Part shown: positions 40,470 through 48,568 of the stretch, in pieces
How the letters are laid out: each line of letters opens with the position of its first letter
Position numbering within the stretch: the first letter of the stretch is position 1
Source of the DNA: a virus
Strand: one strand, 5' to 3'
DNA: 64,000 nt
Virus record (IMG/VR): IMGVR_UViG_3300043409_000928
Span: 221,305-285,304 of that record
The notes under the pieces: generated by a model
Database searches by the model: none
Told to the model about the DNA's origin: nothing
Seen by the model: only the letters and a program-made list of their open reading frames with translations
Translations under genes and position numbers: made by a program

Positions 40470-41225
40470 ATGAGAAAACAACAAAAACGAGTCCAACAGG
40501 ACCGTAAAGTAGCGTTTGACGGAAACGCAGTCATCGATTTAAATAATTTCAGGGACCGAGAAGAAACTAAACCTTCAAAATACAAACGAGTTGAAATTAC
40601 ACCCCGTAATCTACGCCAAGAAGATTACCTTGCACATTTAGAAAATCCACATAAAGACATGGTGTTTGCACTAGGACCTGCTGGTACTGGTAAAACACTC
40701 ATTGCCACATTGTGGGCTGTTAAACAGCTAAAATCGGGCAGGGCTGAACGCATTGTAATTACCAGACCAGCAGTCAGTGTTGATGAGCAACACGGCTTCC
40801 TACCAGGTGATCTAATGAGTAAAATGGCGCCGTGGACTCGTCCTGTATTTGATGTGTTTCGTGAATACTGGAATGCAAAACAAATAGAAGGTATGATAAC
40901 CGAAGGCACAATAGAAGTTGCTCCTCTAGCCTACATGCGTGGTCGTACATTCAAAGACAGTATTGTTATCGCTGACGAAATGCAAAACGCTACACAAAGT
41001 CAAATGAAAATGTTGCTGACAAGAATCGGTGATAACAGTAAATTTGTTATTACCGGAGATCTTGAACAACACGACCGTGGGTTTGAACAGAATGGACTTA
41101 AAGATTTCTTAGAAAAGATTCTTGATAGTAATCAATCAAACCGTTTGGCAGTTGTTAAGTTTGAGATTGGCCATGTTGAAAGACACCCGGCCGTTGCCCA
41201 AGTTCTAGGAATTTACGGAGATTAA
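40470..41225 (+). CDS. phoH: PhoH-like ATPase
   Basis: 251 residues on the plus strand. Walker A GPAGTGKT (69-76), IVITRPAVSVDEQHGFLPGD, DSIVIADEMQNATQSQMKML (Walker B) and FVITGDLEQHD are PhoH family signatures. PhoH is a cytoplasmic NTPase with helicase or RNA-related roles and is a marker gene of many marine and freshwater phages. The ATG at 40470 has AAGGAGC 6 nt upstream; a longer TTG frame is rejected. Confidence 0.93.
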   Translation: MRKQQKRVQQDRKVAFDGNAVIDLNNFRDREETKPSKYKRVEITPRNLRQEDYLAHLENPHKDMVFALGPAGTGKTLIATLWAVKQLKSGRAERIVITRPAVSVDEQHGFLPGDLMSKMAPWTRPVFDVFREYWNAKQIEGMITEGTIEVAPLAYMRGRTFKDSIVIADEMQNATQSQMKMLLTRIGDNSKFVITGDLEQHDRGFEQNGLKDFLEKILDSNQSNRLAVVKFEIGHVERHPAVAQVLGIYGD

Positions 41226-41229
41226 AAAT

Positions 41230-41249
41230 AAGGGGGAGAAATCCCCCTT
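41230..41249. terminator. Bidirectional terminator between phoH and HAD gene
   Basis: 8-bp stem AAGGGGGA / TCCCCCTT with a GAAA loop between two convergent genes. A TTTTT run follows on the minus strand. Confidence 0.85.
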
Positions 41250-41261
41250 ACTACACAGGTT

Positions 41262-41849
41262 CTAAACTGTTGTGTCATTTATAATTTTGTATGCCTCGTT
41301 CCAGGCATTTACCCTAGACACTAGACCATAGTATGACAAATTATGATTGTTTGTCATTATTAATGGGCGTAATCCATACTTAAATCCAAGCTCGGCATTG
41401 CTGGGTTTGTCTTCAATCCAATACAAGTTTGAATCTGCATAGTCAACCAGCTTTATACCCTTATCACCGTGCAAAGGCAAAATGTGTAGCTCGTCAATGG
41501 CATCTTGTCCAAATACTTGGTCTAAATTACTCTTCCGAAGGCCATAGGTCCAAGGATGATCTCCAGCAGTTGTAATAACAACAATCTTCCAATTCTCATT
41601 TTTCAATCGTGTAATATACTCAACACTATCTTTAAATGGAGTTAGCGATTCAAAGTCACTGGAAGCATTGAACTTGGCAATTAATGCAGATCCTTCTGCT
41701 TGACTAATGTCATATTGTTCACTGGTACTGTACGCATTGACCGCAGTATCTCTTAATCGATATCCTAGTCGTTTTGCAAATGCTCTAAACTTGGTTTCCC
41801 AGTCTAACAGCACACCATCACAATCTGTCAACAGAATCTTATTCGCCAC
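41262..41849 (-). CDS. HAD-superfamily phosphatase
   Basis: 195 residues from a GTG start at 41849. Motif I ILLTDCDGVLLDWE (nucleophile and acid Asp), motif II IVVITTAGD and motif III-IV WIEDKPSNAELG match HAD hydrolases, probably 5'-nucleotidase-like. The GTG overlaps the clamp-loader stop by 11 nt with GGAGAG upstream, so they are coupled. Upstream in-frame codons lie inside the previous gene. Confidence 0.75.
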   Translation of the reverse strand: MANKILLTDCDGVLLDWETKFRAFAKRLGYRLRDTAVNAYSTSEQYDISQAEGSALIAKFNASSDFESLTPFKDSVEYITRLKNENWKIVVITTAGDHPWTYGLRKSNLDQVFGQDAIDELHILPLHGDKGIKLVDYADSNLYWIEDKPSNAELGFKYGLRPLIMTNNHNLSYYGLVSRVNAWNEAYKIINDTTV

Positions 41850-42765
41850 GATACAATCTCTCCAATTCAACAAATGTTGCACTGAGATTAATTTCTGGAT
41901 CACTTGCAAGTCCATGATTTACCATACCTTTACGAATTAGTAATAGTGCTTGGTCTTGTGCATTTTCATCTTTGCCCCACAAGTCTAAATTACGGTACAT
42001 AAAGCGAAACATATCTTGATACTCTTCCAGGCTAATTTGCTTGATGATCAGGTTGCGGGCTTCTCGCAACCTGCCCTGACGGAACAGGTCTACCATTGCA
42101 ATTTTGTAATCACTTTCAGCATCATCCTGCTGTGGCGCATTTAGTTTGCCACTGGTACTACGCATCTGTACAGTATTAATTGCCTTACGTAAATCTGGAT
42201 AACATGCTTTTACATACAGGCTCAATGTGTCAGCGTCAAGGTCAACCCCTTCTGTCACTAAGATTTCTGCCAAGCGTCTAGTGTACTGTGTTTCATCCAG
42301 TGTTCTAAATGCAATAGTTTGTACCCTGCTATGCAACGCTGGAATAATTTTATTTGGGTAGTTACAGGTAAGAATAAATCTAACACCTTCATGGTACTGT
42401 TCCATCATGCCACGCAAGATACCCTGTGCTGGCGGAGTAATGTAATCGGCTTCGTCTAACAGCACTACCTTGAATGGTCCATTGGACATGGTAGTACAGA
42501 AATTGTTGATCCTGTTACGCAAAAAGTCTACACCGTTGTCACGACTTGCATTAATGTGCATGAACTCTGCTAGATCAATTCCTAATTCGTTTACAAGCAC
42601 TTTGGCCAATGTAGTTTTACCTGCGCCAGCACTACCAGCCAATAGCAAGTGCGGAATGTAACCATCCTTAATCCAAGTCTCAACCATATGCTTGGTATCT
42701 TTGTCAATCCACACATAGTCTTGGGTTGACTTAGGACGATATTTTTCTACCCAGATTTCTTTCAT
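41839..42765 (-). CDS. Clamp-loader large subunit, T4 gp44-like
   Basis: 308 residues, AAA+ protein. IWVEKYRPKSTQDYV opening, Walker A GSAGAGKT, Walker B VVLLDEADY and a sensor-1 ILTCNYPNKI are shared with T4 gp44 and RFC subunits. It loads the sliding clamp at the phage replication fork. gp45 and gp62 homologues are not seen here. ATG overlaps the upstream stop (TAATG). Confidence 0.88.
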   Translation of the reverse strand: MKEIWVEKYRPKSTQDYVWIDKDTKHMVETWIKDGYIPHLLLAGSAGAGKTTLAKVLVNELGIDLAEFMHINASRDNGVDFLRNRINNFCTTMSNGPFKVVLLDEADYITPPAQGILRGMMEQYHEGVRFILTCNYPNKIIPALHSRVQTIAFRTLDETQYTRRLAEILVTEGVDLDADTLSLYVKACYPDLRKAINTVQMRSTSGKLNAPQQDDAESDYKIAMVDLFRQGRLREARNLIIKQISLEEYQDMFRFMYRNLDLWGKDENAQDQALLLIRKGMVNHGLASDPEINLSATFVELERLYRGE

Positions 42766-42965
42766 TACCAATTACTCACATCTGTTATATCGATCACTGT
42801 GTCTTCTGGATCAAAGGTTTGAAATTTTACCAACAAGCCCAGACCGATTCCAGACTCTGACATCCAACTAAGTTTAAAATCTTGAACTTCTGGATGCAAC
42901 TGCAATAATTCGTTTAACTTTTCAATTTGTTCTCTAGTTAAAACAATTGAGTCTCTCATGCTCAT
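42765..42965 (-). CDS. Small hypothetical protein
   Basis: 66 residues (VLTREQIEKLNELLQLHPEV, then a beta hairpin). Both ends overlap neighbours by 1-4 nt, so it belongs to the clamp-loader operon. Unknown. Confidence 0.55.
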   Translation of the reverse strand: MSMRDSIVLTREQIEKLNELLQLHPEVQDFKLSWMSESGIGLGLLVKFQTFDPEDTVIDITDVSNW

Positions 42966-43186
42966 ACTGTCTCCTCATTGTTATTTTCTTTTGCGGCCTC
43001 TAGCAGGCGTATAAGCGAGTCTACGCCGGCTTCTGACATGGTCAATGTGGTATATCCCATACGCAGGGTGACGGAACCATCAAGTGTTTTACCAACTTGA
43101 TATACTGGATCATCGTTGTGCTTGGGAGTTTCAACTGTCTTGATCTCTGGCATAGTATATTCTGGCTTTTTAAAAAAATCAAACAT
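42962..43186 (-). CDS. Small hypothetical protein
   Basis: 74 residues. MFDFFKKPEYTMPE start, then a C-terminal helix TMSEAGVDSLIRLLEAAKEN. AAGGATA lies upstream. First gene after a weak internal promoter. Unknown function. Confidence 0.55.
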   Translation of the reverse strand: MFDFFKKPEYTMPEIKTVETPKHNDDPVYQVGKTLDGSVTLRMGYTTLTMSEAGVDSLIRLLEAAKENNNEETV

Positions 43187-43190
43187 TGAA

Positions 43191-43424
43191 TTAATATCCT
43201 TTCAGCTTGTCTATTATAACAGTTTCTTTGTGTTCTTGCAACCAGGCGTCTTCTCCATAGAACTCCGAACACTTGTTTAATTGTCTCTGAGTTTCCCAAA
43301 GTATCTCATATAGTTTTTGTTTTTGACCCCATTGGTAATAACCATCCATGCGCGGGTCAGTACAGTTATATCCAAGTTTCTGAATATCCCAGATTATGTC
43401 AGTGAGGCCTACTTCTGAAGACAT
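43191..43424 (-). CDS. Small hypothetical protein
   Basis: 77 residues, charged and helical (KQKLYEILWETQRQLNK). It overlaps the zinc-binding gene upstream by 26 nt. Unknown. Confidence 0.5.
   Translation of the reverse strand: MSSEVGLTDIIWDIQKLGYNCTDPRMDGYYQWGQKQKLYEILWETQRQLNKCSEFYGEDAWLQEHKETVIIDKLKGY
43213..43241 (-). promoter_or_regulatory. Possible internal promoter for clamp-loader operon
   Basis: Minus strand TTGCAA, 17-nt spacer, TATAAT, 27 nt before the 43186 start, inside the upstream gene. Confidence 0.5.
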
Positions 43425-43584
43425 TTTTAATTGCGTTAAAAAGATTAAGGAACCTGGCCTTGTAAGGATCGTTTAGAATTTGATCCACCATGCTAGGGTG
43501 ATGAGGACAGCGGCCTTGCCGCCAATTGCATTGCGGCGAATATATGTCACCGCAGACTGTACAACGAGTAGTTTTAGTTTCCAT
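43399..43584 (-). CDS. Small zinc-binding protein
   Basis: 61 residues. CTVCGDIYSPQCNWRQGRCPHH gives four Cys and two His in a short finger. C-terminal helix. The ATG lies 6 nt after a -10 box, so the mRNA should be leaderless. Unknown function. Confidence 0.55.
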   Translation of the reverse strand: METKTTRCTVCGDIYSPQCNWRQGRCPHHPSMVDQILNDPYKARFLNLFNAIKNVFRSRPH

Positions 43585-43590
43585 ACTCTA

Positions 43591-43619
43591 AGTGTAACAC
43601 CTTACGATTAAAAAGTCAA
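43591..43619 (-). promoter_or_regulatory. Sigma70-type promoter, leaderless transcript (43584 gene)
   Basis: Minus strand TTGACT, 17-nt spacer, TACACT, 6 nt before ATG. Confidence 0.65.
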
Positions 43620-43620
43620 C

Positions 43621-43995
43621 TTATCTTGCGCCGAAATCTTCCGCAGTGGCCGCATTTGGAGTGGTATCAATTCCAACCCCGACAAATTCATCCTGTGGAT
43701 CTTCATCGGATACAGCCAGTACTTCTTTATTGTCTAGGTGTACCAATTTAAGTGTTTCACCGTTGTGCTCGCATTCAAACTGTCGGCTCCAGCGGCCATG
43801 TGATACCAACACATACTGTCCGGGTGTGACCCAATCAATACCCTCACCTACCAAGCGTACTCTGGCCCAGCGAGGACGAATGCCGCGGTCCTTACCATTT
43901 TCACTTTGAATAATAATTCCACTGGCTGTTACTCGTTGTTCCAATCCCAGCAATTCAGCCAGGACACGTTCTTTCAATGGTCTAATAGTTTTCAT
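43621..43995 (-). CDS. GroES/gp31-like co-chaperonin
   Basis: 124 residues. IRPLKERVLAELLG, TASGIIIQ, ARVRLVGEGIDWVTPGQYVLVSHG and HLDNKEVLAVSD follow the GroES fold in order. A C-terminal extension of about 25 residues is private. T4 gp31 replaces GroES so that GroEL can fold the major capsid protein, so a similar job is likely. It overlaps the 132-residue gene by 1 nt. Confidence 0.82.
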   Translation of the reverse strand: MKTIRPLKERVLAELLGLEQRVTASGIIIQSENGKDRGIRPRWARVRLVGEGIDWVTPGQYVLVSHGRWSRQFECEHNGETLKLVHLDNKEVLAVSDEDPQDEFVGVGIDTTPNAATAEDFGAR

Positions 43996-44393
43996 TATAG
44001 GCTTGTTGGGTTTGTTGGAGTTTTTGGGGCGACTTGTATACTTCCGTCACTGTATTCGGTTTCTATTGATTCAAGCCCATCAACTGTGTTCACTTCTCTA
44101 GTGGCCACTACAGTTGGTTTAAAATTATCTGCTGGAGGACTTGTATTTTGTACAGGGGCAATTGTTTCATCTGCCTTTAGGCTGACTCTTTTACTTTCGT
44201 TGTTTTGTAAATTTGAAACAGCTCTGCTAATAGATTGAGTAGGAATTTTTACATTGCCTTTGGCATCAATCACATCTCCTCGGGCATTCATAGATGTATT
44301 ACCAACTGCTCGAGTATCTCCGTGTTGTTCAGCAAAGGCACTCATGTTAAATTCTCGACCCTTGTGTGTCTTATATCTCGAATTTGCACTCAT
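43995..44393 (-). CDS. Hypothetical disordered protein
   Basis: 132 residues, polar, low in hydrophobics (HGDTRAVGNTSMNARGDVID, PVQNTSPPADNF). It lies between the co-chaperonin and DnaE-like genes, with overlaps on both sides. Perhaps a structural or scaffold partner. Not recognised. Confidence 0.5.
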   Translation of the reverse strand: MSANSRYKTHKGREFNMSAFAEQHGDTRAVGNTSMNARGDVIDAKGNVKIPTQSISRAVSNLQNNESKRVSLKADETIAPVQNTSPPADNFKPTVVATREVNTVDGLESIETEYSDGSIQVAPKTPTNPTSL

Positions 44394-44899
44394 CTAATAA
44401 ACTCCTTAATATCTAACTTGTACTTAATCGGATTGATCTGGTGAAGTCCTACCAAGAATAGTAAAAACGAGCTAACTGAACTGCCTCGACCAACTCCCCA
44501 AACAATTTTATTTTCTTTCATTGCATCTACCAGGTAAATCATAAATCTTAGCATGACATCCATATTTCTTTCCCGAAATAAGGCCAACTCATCTGACACT
44601 CGAACAGCCTCTTCTATGGTATTGACTTTTTGAGCAAAGTAAGTGTCTAAATCTAATTCTTTGTAGTAATTTGGCATGGACCAATTGCCAACTGCTTCTT
44701 CTATTGAATCTGGCAGTTCTTTTACTTTAAAAATAGCAGGTTGACCAATATCTGCACAGCCTTCCGTATATCGGGCAAGCAATACTGCACCAACTGTCAA
44801 TTCGCCAGCTTTGTCTTGGTACAGTAATTCTACCAAGTCGTGTTCTGATAAACTAGTTGTTGGCATATTAAACAATGCTGTCTTTAAATTGGTCGCCAT
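44390..44899 (-). CDS. Stand-alone fragment related to DNA polymerase III alpha (DnaE)
   Basis: 169 residues. IVWGVGRGSSVSSFLLFLVG followed by INPIKYKLDIKEFI matches the DnaE palm segment (G-x-GRGS-A-x-G-S-L...DPL...L-x-F-E-R-F-L). The catalytic DxD region and the PHP and finger domains are absent, so it cannot polymerise alone. It may bind nucleotides or DNA, or mimic the polymerase. Similar short proteins occur in T4-like cyanophages. Confidence 0.65.
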   Translation of the reverse strand: MATNLKTALFNMPTTSLSEHDLVELLYQDKAGELTVGAVLLARYTEGCADIGQPAIFKVKELPDSIEEAVGNWSMPNYYKELDLDTYFAQKVNTIEEAVRVSDELALFRERNMDVMLRFMIYLVDAMKENKIVWGVGRGSSVSSFLLFLVGLHQINPIKYKLDIKEFIR

Positions 44900-45071
44900 C
44901 TTGATTCACTTTAAATGATTCCTTGTATCCAAGTTCCCACATGGCATTTCTGATAGCATCCATATGTCCTAACATTTGGTTCATAACTTCATGGCTGGCA
45001 CCGCCATTATAAGCGGCATTGTATTTTTTAGTAATCATACGCTGTCGCTCCATAAGTTCATCAAATGTCAT
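44868..45071 (-). CDS. Small hypothetical protein
   Basis: 67 residues from the ATG at 45071 (MTFDELMERQRMITKKYNAA, then MDAIRNAMWELGYKE). A promoter -10 lies 12 nt upstream, so upstream in-frame codons are not transcribed. It overlaps the DnaE-like gene by 32 nt. Confidence 0.55.
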   Translation of the reverse strand: MTFDELMERQRMITKKYNAAYNGGASHEVMNQMLGHMDAIRNAMWELGYKESFKVNQDGDQFKDSIV

Positions 45072-45083
45072 TGTCAAGTAGTT

Positions 45084-45112
45084 AGAATACACGATTTTCT
45101 CTCTATTGTCAA
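45084..45112 (-). promoter_or_regulatory. Sigma70-type promoter for 45071 gene
   Basis: Minus strand TTGACA, 17-nt spacer, TATTCT, 12 nt before ATG. Confidence 0.6.
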
Positions 45113-45438
45113 CCAGGACTAAAACTACTTCCACAACCACATGTTGATTGAGCCTGTGGATTGGTGATTACAAAGCTGGCACCCATTTCATTTTCCTTAT
45201 AATCAATTGAAGCACCTTGGAGATATTGCATACTCATAGCATCAACTAAAATAACATGACCACCATCTAGCGGAATCTGAAAGTCATCTTCATTAATTTC
45301 TTCGTCAAATGTAAACCCATAACTCATTCCAGAGCATCCGCCGCCCTGTACAAAGGTCCTTAGATTAAGTTTGGGATTGTTTTCCTCTGCCAATAAATCG
45401 GCAACTTTTACTTTGCATTCTACTGTTAATTCTATCAT
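45109..45438 (-). CDS. erpA: Iron-sulfur cluster insertion protein ErpA (A-type carrier)
   Basis: 109 residues. [33 protein letters not shown] and [15 protein letters not shown] place the three cluster-binding Cys (C-x63-65-C-G-C) exactly as in bacterial ErpA/IscA. It carries Fe-S clusters to target enzymes. Virus-borne copies may support host or phage Fe-S proteins such as the radical SAM enzyme encoded close by. Confidence 0.92.
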   Translation of the reverse strand: MIELTVECKVKVADLLAEENNPKLNLRTFVQGGGCSGMSYGFTFDEEINEDDFQIPLDGGHVILVDAMSMQYLQGASIDYKENEMGASFVITNPQAQSTCGCGSSFSPG

Positions 45439-45439
45439 A

Positions 45440-45658
45440 TTATGACCTCAAAATAATTTCTATTAGCTCTTCCTTCTTCTTGCGGGAATTGATTGCAATG
45501 CTGTTGGCATGTGCAAATGCTATTACCTCTTTCTTAGTTAGCTGATTTAATGCATTATAATCATATCTTGGACTGACAATCAAGGGTTCGCTGACCAAAG
45601 ATGCATTTTCATCCACTTGCTTGCCTAAAAATGATTTAATTGTACTCATTGCTGACAT
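45440..45658 (-). CDS. Small protein with SAP-like C-terminal helix pair
   Basis: 72 residues from the ATG at 45658 (GGAGAAA upstream). [20 protein letters not shown] followed by [10 protein letters not shown] resembles SAP or Rho-N helix-hairpin domains that bind nucleic acid. It is followed at 1 nt by erpA. Confidence 0.55.
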   Translation of the reverse strand: MSAMSTIKSFLGKQVDENASLVSEPLIVSPRYDYNALNQLTKKEVIAFAHANSIAINSRKKKEELIEIILRS

Positions 45659-45926
45659 TTTCTCCGACATGTATTTTTGCAAATAATGCATCTTCCTTGT
45701 CCTCAAATAATAAAAAAGCCCGTTCTTGACCAATCATTCCAAATCCCCAACCACACCAATAATTTGATATCTCTGACATTTTACTCAATACGTCATGTGG
45801 AATACCTTGTACCGCTTCCAACTGTCCATCTTCCCTTAGCACCGGAATGGCCCAAAACTGTTTAGGTTTTTCGTCCTGACTATGACTGTAAACTTGATGA
45901 AGATCGGAATGTGTTAATAAACGCAT
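45636..45926 (-). CDS. Hypothetical protein
   Basis: 96 residues, MRLLTHSDLHQVYSHSQDEK, WAIPVLREDGQLEAVQG, then GFGMIGQERAFLLFEDKED. It overlaps the SAP-like gene by 23 nt. Unknown. Confidence 0.5.
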   Translation of the reverse strand: MRLLTHSDLHQVYSHSQDEKPKQFWAIPVLREDGQLEAVQGIPHDVLSKMSEISNYWCGWGFGMIGQERAFLLFEDKEDALFAKIHVGENVSNEYN

Positions 45927-45941
45927 GTTAATGGCTTGCTC

Positions 45942-47078
45942 TCAAACAAGTGCTTTTAGCCTATCAATAAAACTTAGATAGTATGGTGGTAAGGACTGCA
46001 CCTTGGCCAGTTGATTGTATTTTGTGATCCAATCTAACAAATTTTGAATCCTAATTTTGTCTGGTGGGTGAGACGTTGTAATTTGCGGCTTGATAAATTC
46101 TTCAAATTTGATGAAATAAGTTTTCCAGTGATGATCAAGTGAACTTGGCCAATTTGGTAGGAACTGATGTATGCTGTTACCAAAATTTGCAACACTGAAC
46201 ATCTGGGGTTGATTGACCATGTTAATTTTTAGTTTTACTTTAGCCAATAATCCTTCTTGATCCAACCAATGCAATATATTGATATGGTTTTCTATGTTCA
46301 ACATGCTTATACTGATAGATATAGTTACATCGGCATTTTTTGCAACCATTGCTTTTAGATTAGAACCAAATCTTTCAAAATTCAATCCGCCTCGAATAAA
46401 TTCACCTTCTTCACCAATGGCATCTAAACTGAATATTAAATTTATTACAAGCGGCGTATTAGCCTTAAGTCTGTCAATGTTTGATTCAAATTTGGTCTTG
46501 AAGTTACCTGAATAATTGCCATTGGTTATTACGCGGAGAGTAATTGCATTTGTCAATCCAATTGTTAGCATTGAATCAACAATTTTATTGAATGCTGGAT
46601 CAACACTAGGTTCGCCGCCATGTAGGTTGATATGATGTAGTGTATTTTGATGTTGTAAGATGAACGCCGAAAGTTTCCCCCAACTCACATCAAATAAATC
46701 TTCCTTGAAGGGATACTTGTTTGTCATTGATTGCCATACCGTACTTGAATATTCGCTACAAATGATGCAATGCATATTGCAGGTATCACCAAAGTCAATA
46801 TCAACTATGCCAGGTGGCTTTGGTTTTGTACGTAACATTTCAATAGTTGTTACACCCCCGTCAGTTAAGCGAAATGAAGTGCCGCCCATGGCTTCTTCTC
46901 TCCAACAAGAGCTACATGCTAGATGTTTTTTATTTTCTAGGAACGATTTCTTTACATCTTCAACTCGAACAATATTTGTTTCATATTTATTATATGTTGT
47001 TTTGCAACAGAACTTCCAGTCGTCAGTCCTAAGTCTAACAAATGTTTCTTCCCACGGATATAAACATGAATGATCCAT
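45942..47078 (-). CDS. Radical SAM protein
   Basis: 378 residues. DIDFGDTCNMHCIICSEYS holds the [4Fe-4S] motif C100-x3-C104-x2-C107. The N-terminal CLYPWE, CCKTT and ACSSCWREEAMGG Cys resemble the SPASM/twitch-like N-terminal part of a family frequent in large phages. HINLHGGEPSVDPAF is the SAM GGE motif. The substrate is unknown; peptide or nucleotide modification is possible. Fe-S delivery by the neighbouring ErpA would fit. Confidence 0.85.
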   Translation of the reverse strand: MDHSCLYPWEETFVRLRTDDWKFCCKTTYNKYETNIVRVEDVKKSFLENKKHLACSSCWREEAMGGTSFRLTDGGVTTIEMLRTKPKPPGIVDIDFGDTCNMHCIICSEYSSTVWQSMTNKYPFKEDLFDVSWGKLSAFILQHQNTLHHINLHGGEPSVDPAFNKIVDSMLTIGLTNAITLRVITNGNYSGNFKTKFESNIDRLKANTPLVINLIFSLDAIGEEGEFIRGGLNFERFGSNLKAMVAKNADVTISISISMLNIENHINILHWLDQEGLLAKVKLKINMVNQPQMFSVANFGNSIHQFLPNWPSSLDHHWKTYFIKFEEFIKPQITTSHPPDKIRIQNLLDWITKYNQLAKVQSLPPYYLSFIDRLKALV

Positions 47079-47079
47079 T

Positions 47080-47919
47080 TTAGTTTACTTGTATGCCGGC
47101 CAATAACCAACCACCAGAGGATTTTGACTTGGTCATGTTCCAAACTTCTTCGAATGCCTCAGCTTCTGCCCCCACGGTGTCTTGTATTGTGCCTGTAAAT
47201 TCCACACTGGCTATGTAATTGACATCAGTTTCTTCTATGCCCAACATTTTCACTGTCAATGATATCACCGCTGTTCTATATACCTGGGTAGCATCGCGAG
47301 ATGCAATTTGTTGTTGGATCTCCGTCAACATGGTATCTGTCATCATACTGCCTAGGGTGGTGATATCTGCCCGGTCCCATGCGCCTTGTAACAACACGAA
47401 GTTTTGTTTGGCGGCAGATTCGAAACCTGCTACATCAAACCCTGCAGGAATGGTCCAAGTGGGGGCCAGCGCAGATCCAATCATTGAACCACCTGAGAAC
47501 CGTGTGGGTTGATCAATTACAGCATTGGTGCCAGCGCCTTGATAAGCAAGGTCAGGTGAACTGGCCATCATACGCCGACGCATGAACCAACCTATTGCTC
47601 CTAACACCACAGCACCAATCAACAGCGCCATCATAATATTGCCAAATGCCTCACCCATGCCCAGACTGCTGGCTAACCAAGCCAGACCCAAGCCTGCCGC
47701 CAGTCCACCCAACATTGCACCCCATGGACGACTAGGTGTTGGTGCAGGTGCCGCGGTTGGTGGTGTAGCTTGTGCCGGAGGTGCGGCCTGTTTTTTAGTC
47801 ACATTAGAACTTTGTTGGCCCACGCTTTTGCCGCCGCCCATGCGTTTATTACCGGCTTCGGCAATCACACTGGCAAACCCCACGATGCTTATTAATAAAA
47901 TTGCAATAAACTTTTTCAT
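47080..47919 (-). CDS. Tim44-like domain membrane protein, Burkholderiales-type
   Basis: 280 residues. Signal peptide (MKKFIAILLISIVGFASVIA), RMGGGKSVGQQSSNVTKK, a Pro/Ala linker, two hydrophobic segments (AMLGGLAAGLGLAWLASSL, NIMMALLIGAVVLGAIGW) and a C-terminal Tim44-like domain (FESAAKQNFVLLQGAWDRAD, LTEIQQQIASRD). This order is characteristic of a chromosomal protein of Burkholderiales. It looks captured from the host and complete. AAGGAGAT precedes the ATG at 47919. Role in infection unknown. Confidence 0.82.
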   Translation of the reverse strand: MKKFIAILLISIVGFASVIAEAGNKRMGGGKSVGQQSSNVTKKQAAPPAQATPPTAAPAPTPSRPWGAMLGGLAAGLGLAWLASSLGMGEAFGNIMMALLIGAVVLGAIGWFMRRRMMASSPDLAYQGAGTNAVIDQPTRFSGGSMIGSALAPTWTIPAGFDVAGFESAAKQNFVLLQGAWDRADITTLGSMMTDTMLTEIQQQIASRDATQVYRTAVISLTVKMLGIEETDVNYIASVEFTGTIQDTVGAEAEAFEEVWNMTKSKSSGGWLLAGIQVN

Positions 47920-47920
47920 A

Positions 47921-48568
47921 TTATCTCCTTGATGCAAGTACTATCTTGCAAATATGCTCCAATCGCTCTATGTGTTCATAGGCTCTCCATGGACTTGTGT
48001 CAATGGCAACTACTCCATGTCCCTTTATGCCCACAATATCAAAAGCAATATTGCCAGCCGTATCCAATTGCAACTGCCGATGACATTGATCCGCAAGCTC
48101 TTGACTAATAGGAGGCACATCGCCTACATTGGGTGCTACCCGAGTATATCTATTTAATTCTGGAAAGTCTGCACTCACTGTGCTTAGATCAATGCCGGCG
48201 TGCATGGCCGCAATACAGTAAGTGGGGTGAACATGTACAACCACACGAACCTCTCCGGTGTGTTGTCCCATTTCTTTTTGCAATCCAAAATGCAATGGCA
48301 GTTCTCCACTGGGCTTGAGGTTGGCACTGATATCAGTATATGTCAACTCAGTGCTGGCATGATACAGCCTAGGAGGTTGATCATAATAACCTTTCTCAAT
48401 GCCAATCTTCTTAAACTGATCTGGCTGTAGAGTTTGTTTACGAACACCACTTGGAGTGATATAGAAGTGATCACGGTCGTGATGTCGTATGCTAACATTG
48501 CCATCACGACTGGTAATCCAATTACGCTTATAAGCGTCTTCTAATACTTCACAAATGGTTTCTAACAT
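47921..48568 (-). CDS. Class II aldolase/adducin-family protein
   Basis: 215 residues. SRDGNVSIR, PSGELPLHFGL, VVHVHPTYCIAAMHA and IKGHGVVAIDTSPWRAYEHI match class II aldolases (zinc His at HVHP and GHG). E. coli relatives are fuculose-1-P aldolase and ribulose-5-P 4-epimerase. In phages such genes may feed sugar nucleotide or nucleotide pathways. Start overlaps queD stop by 1 nt. Confidence 0.82.
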   Translation of the reverse strand: MLETICEVLEDAYKRNWITSRDGNVSIRHHDRDHFYITPSGVRKQTLQPDQFKKIGIEKGYYDQPPRLYHASTELTYTDISANLKPSGELPLHFGLQKEMGQHTGEVRVVVHVHPTYCIAAMHAGIDLSTVSADFPELNRYTRVAPNVGDVPPISQELADQCHRQLQLDTAGNIAFDIVGIKGHGVVAIDTSPWRAYEHIERLEHICKIVLASRR

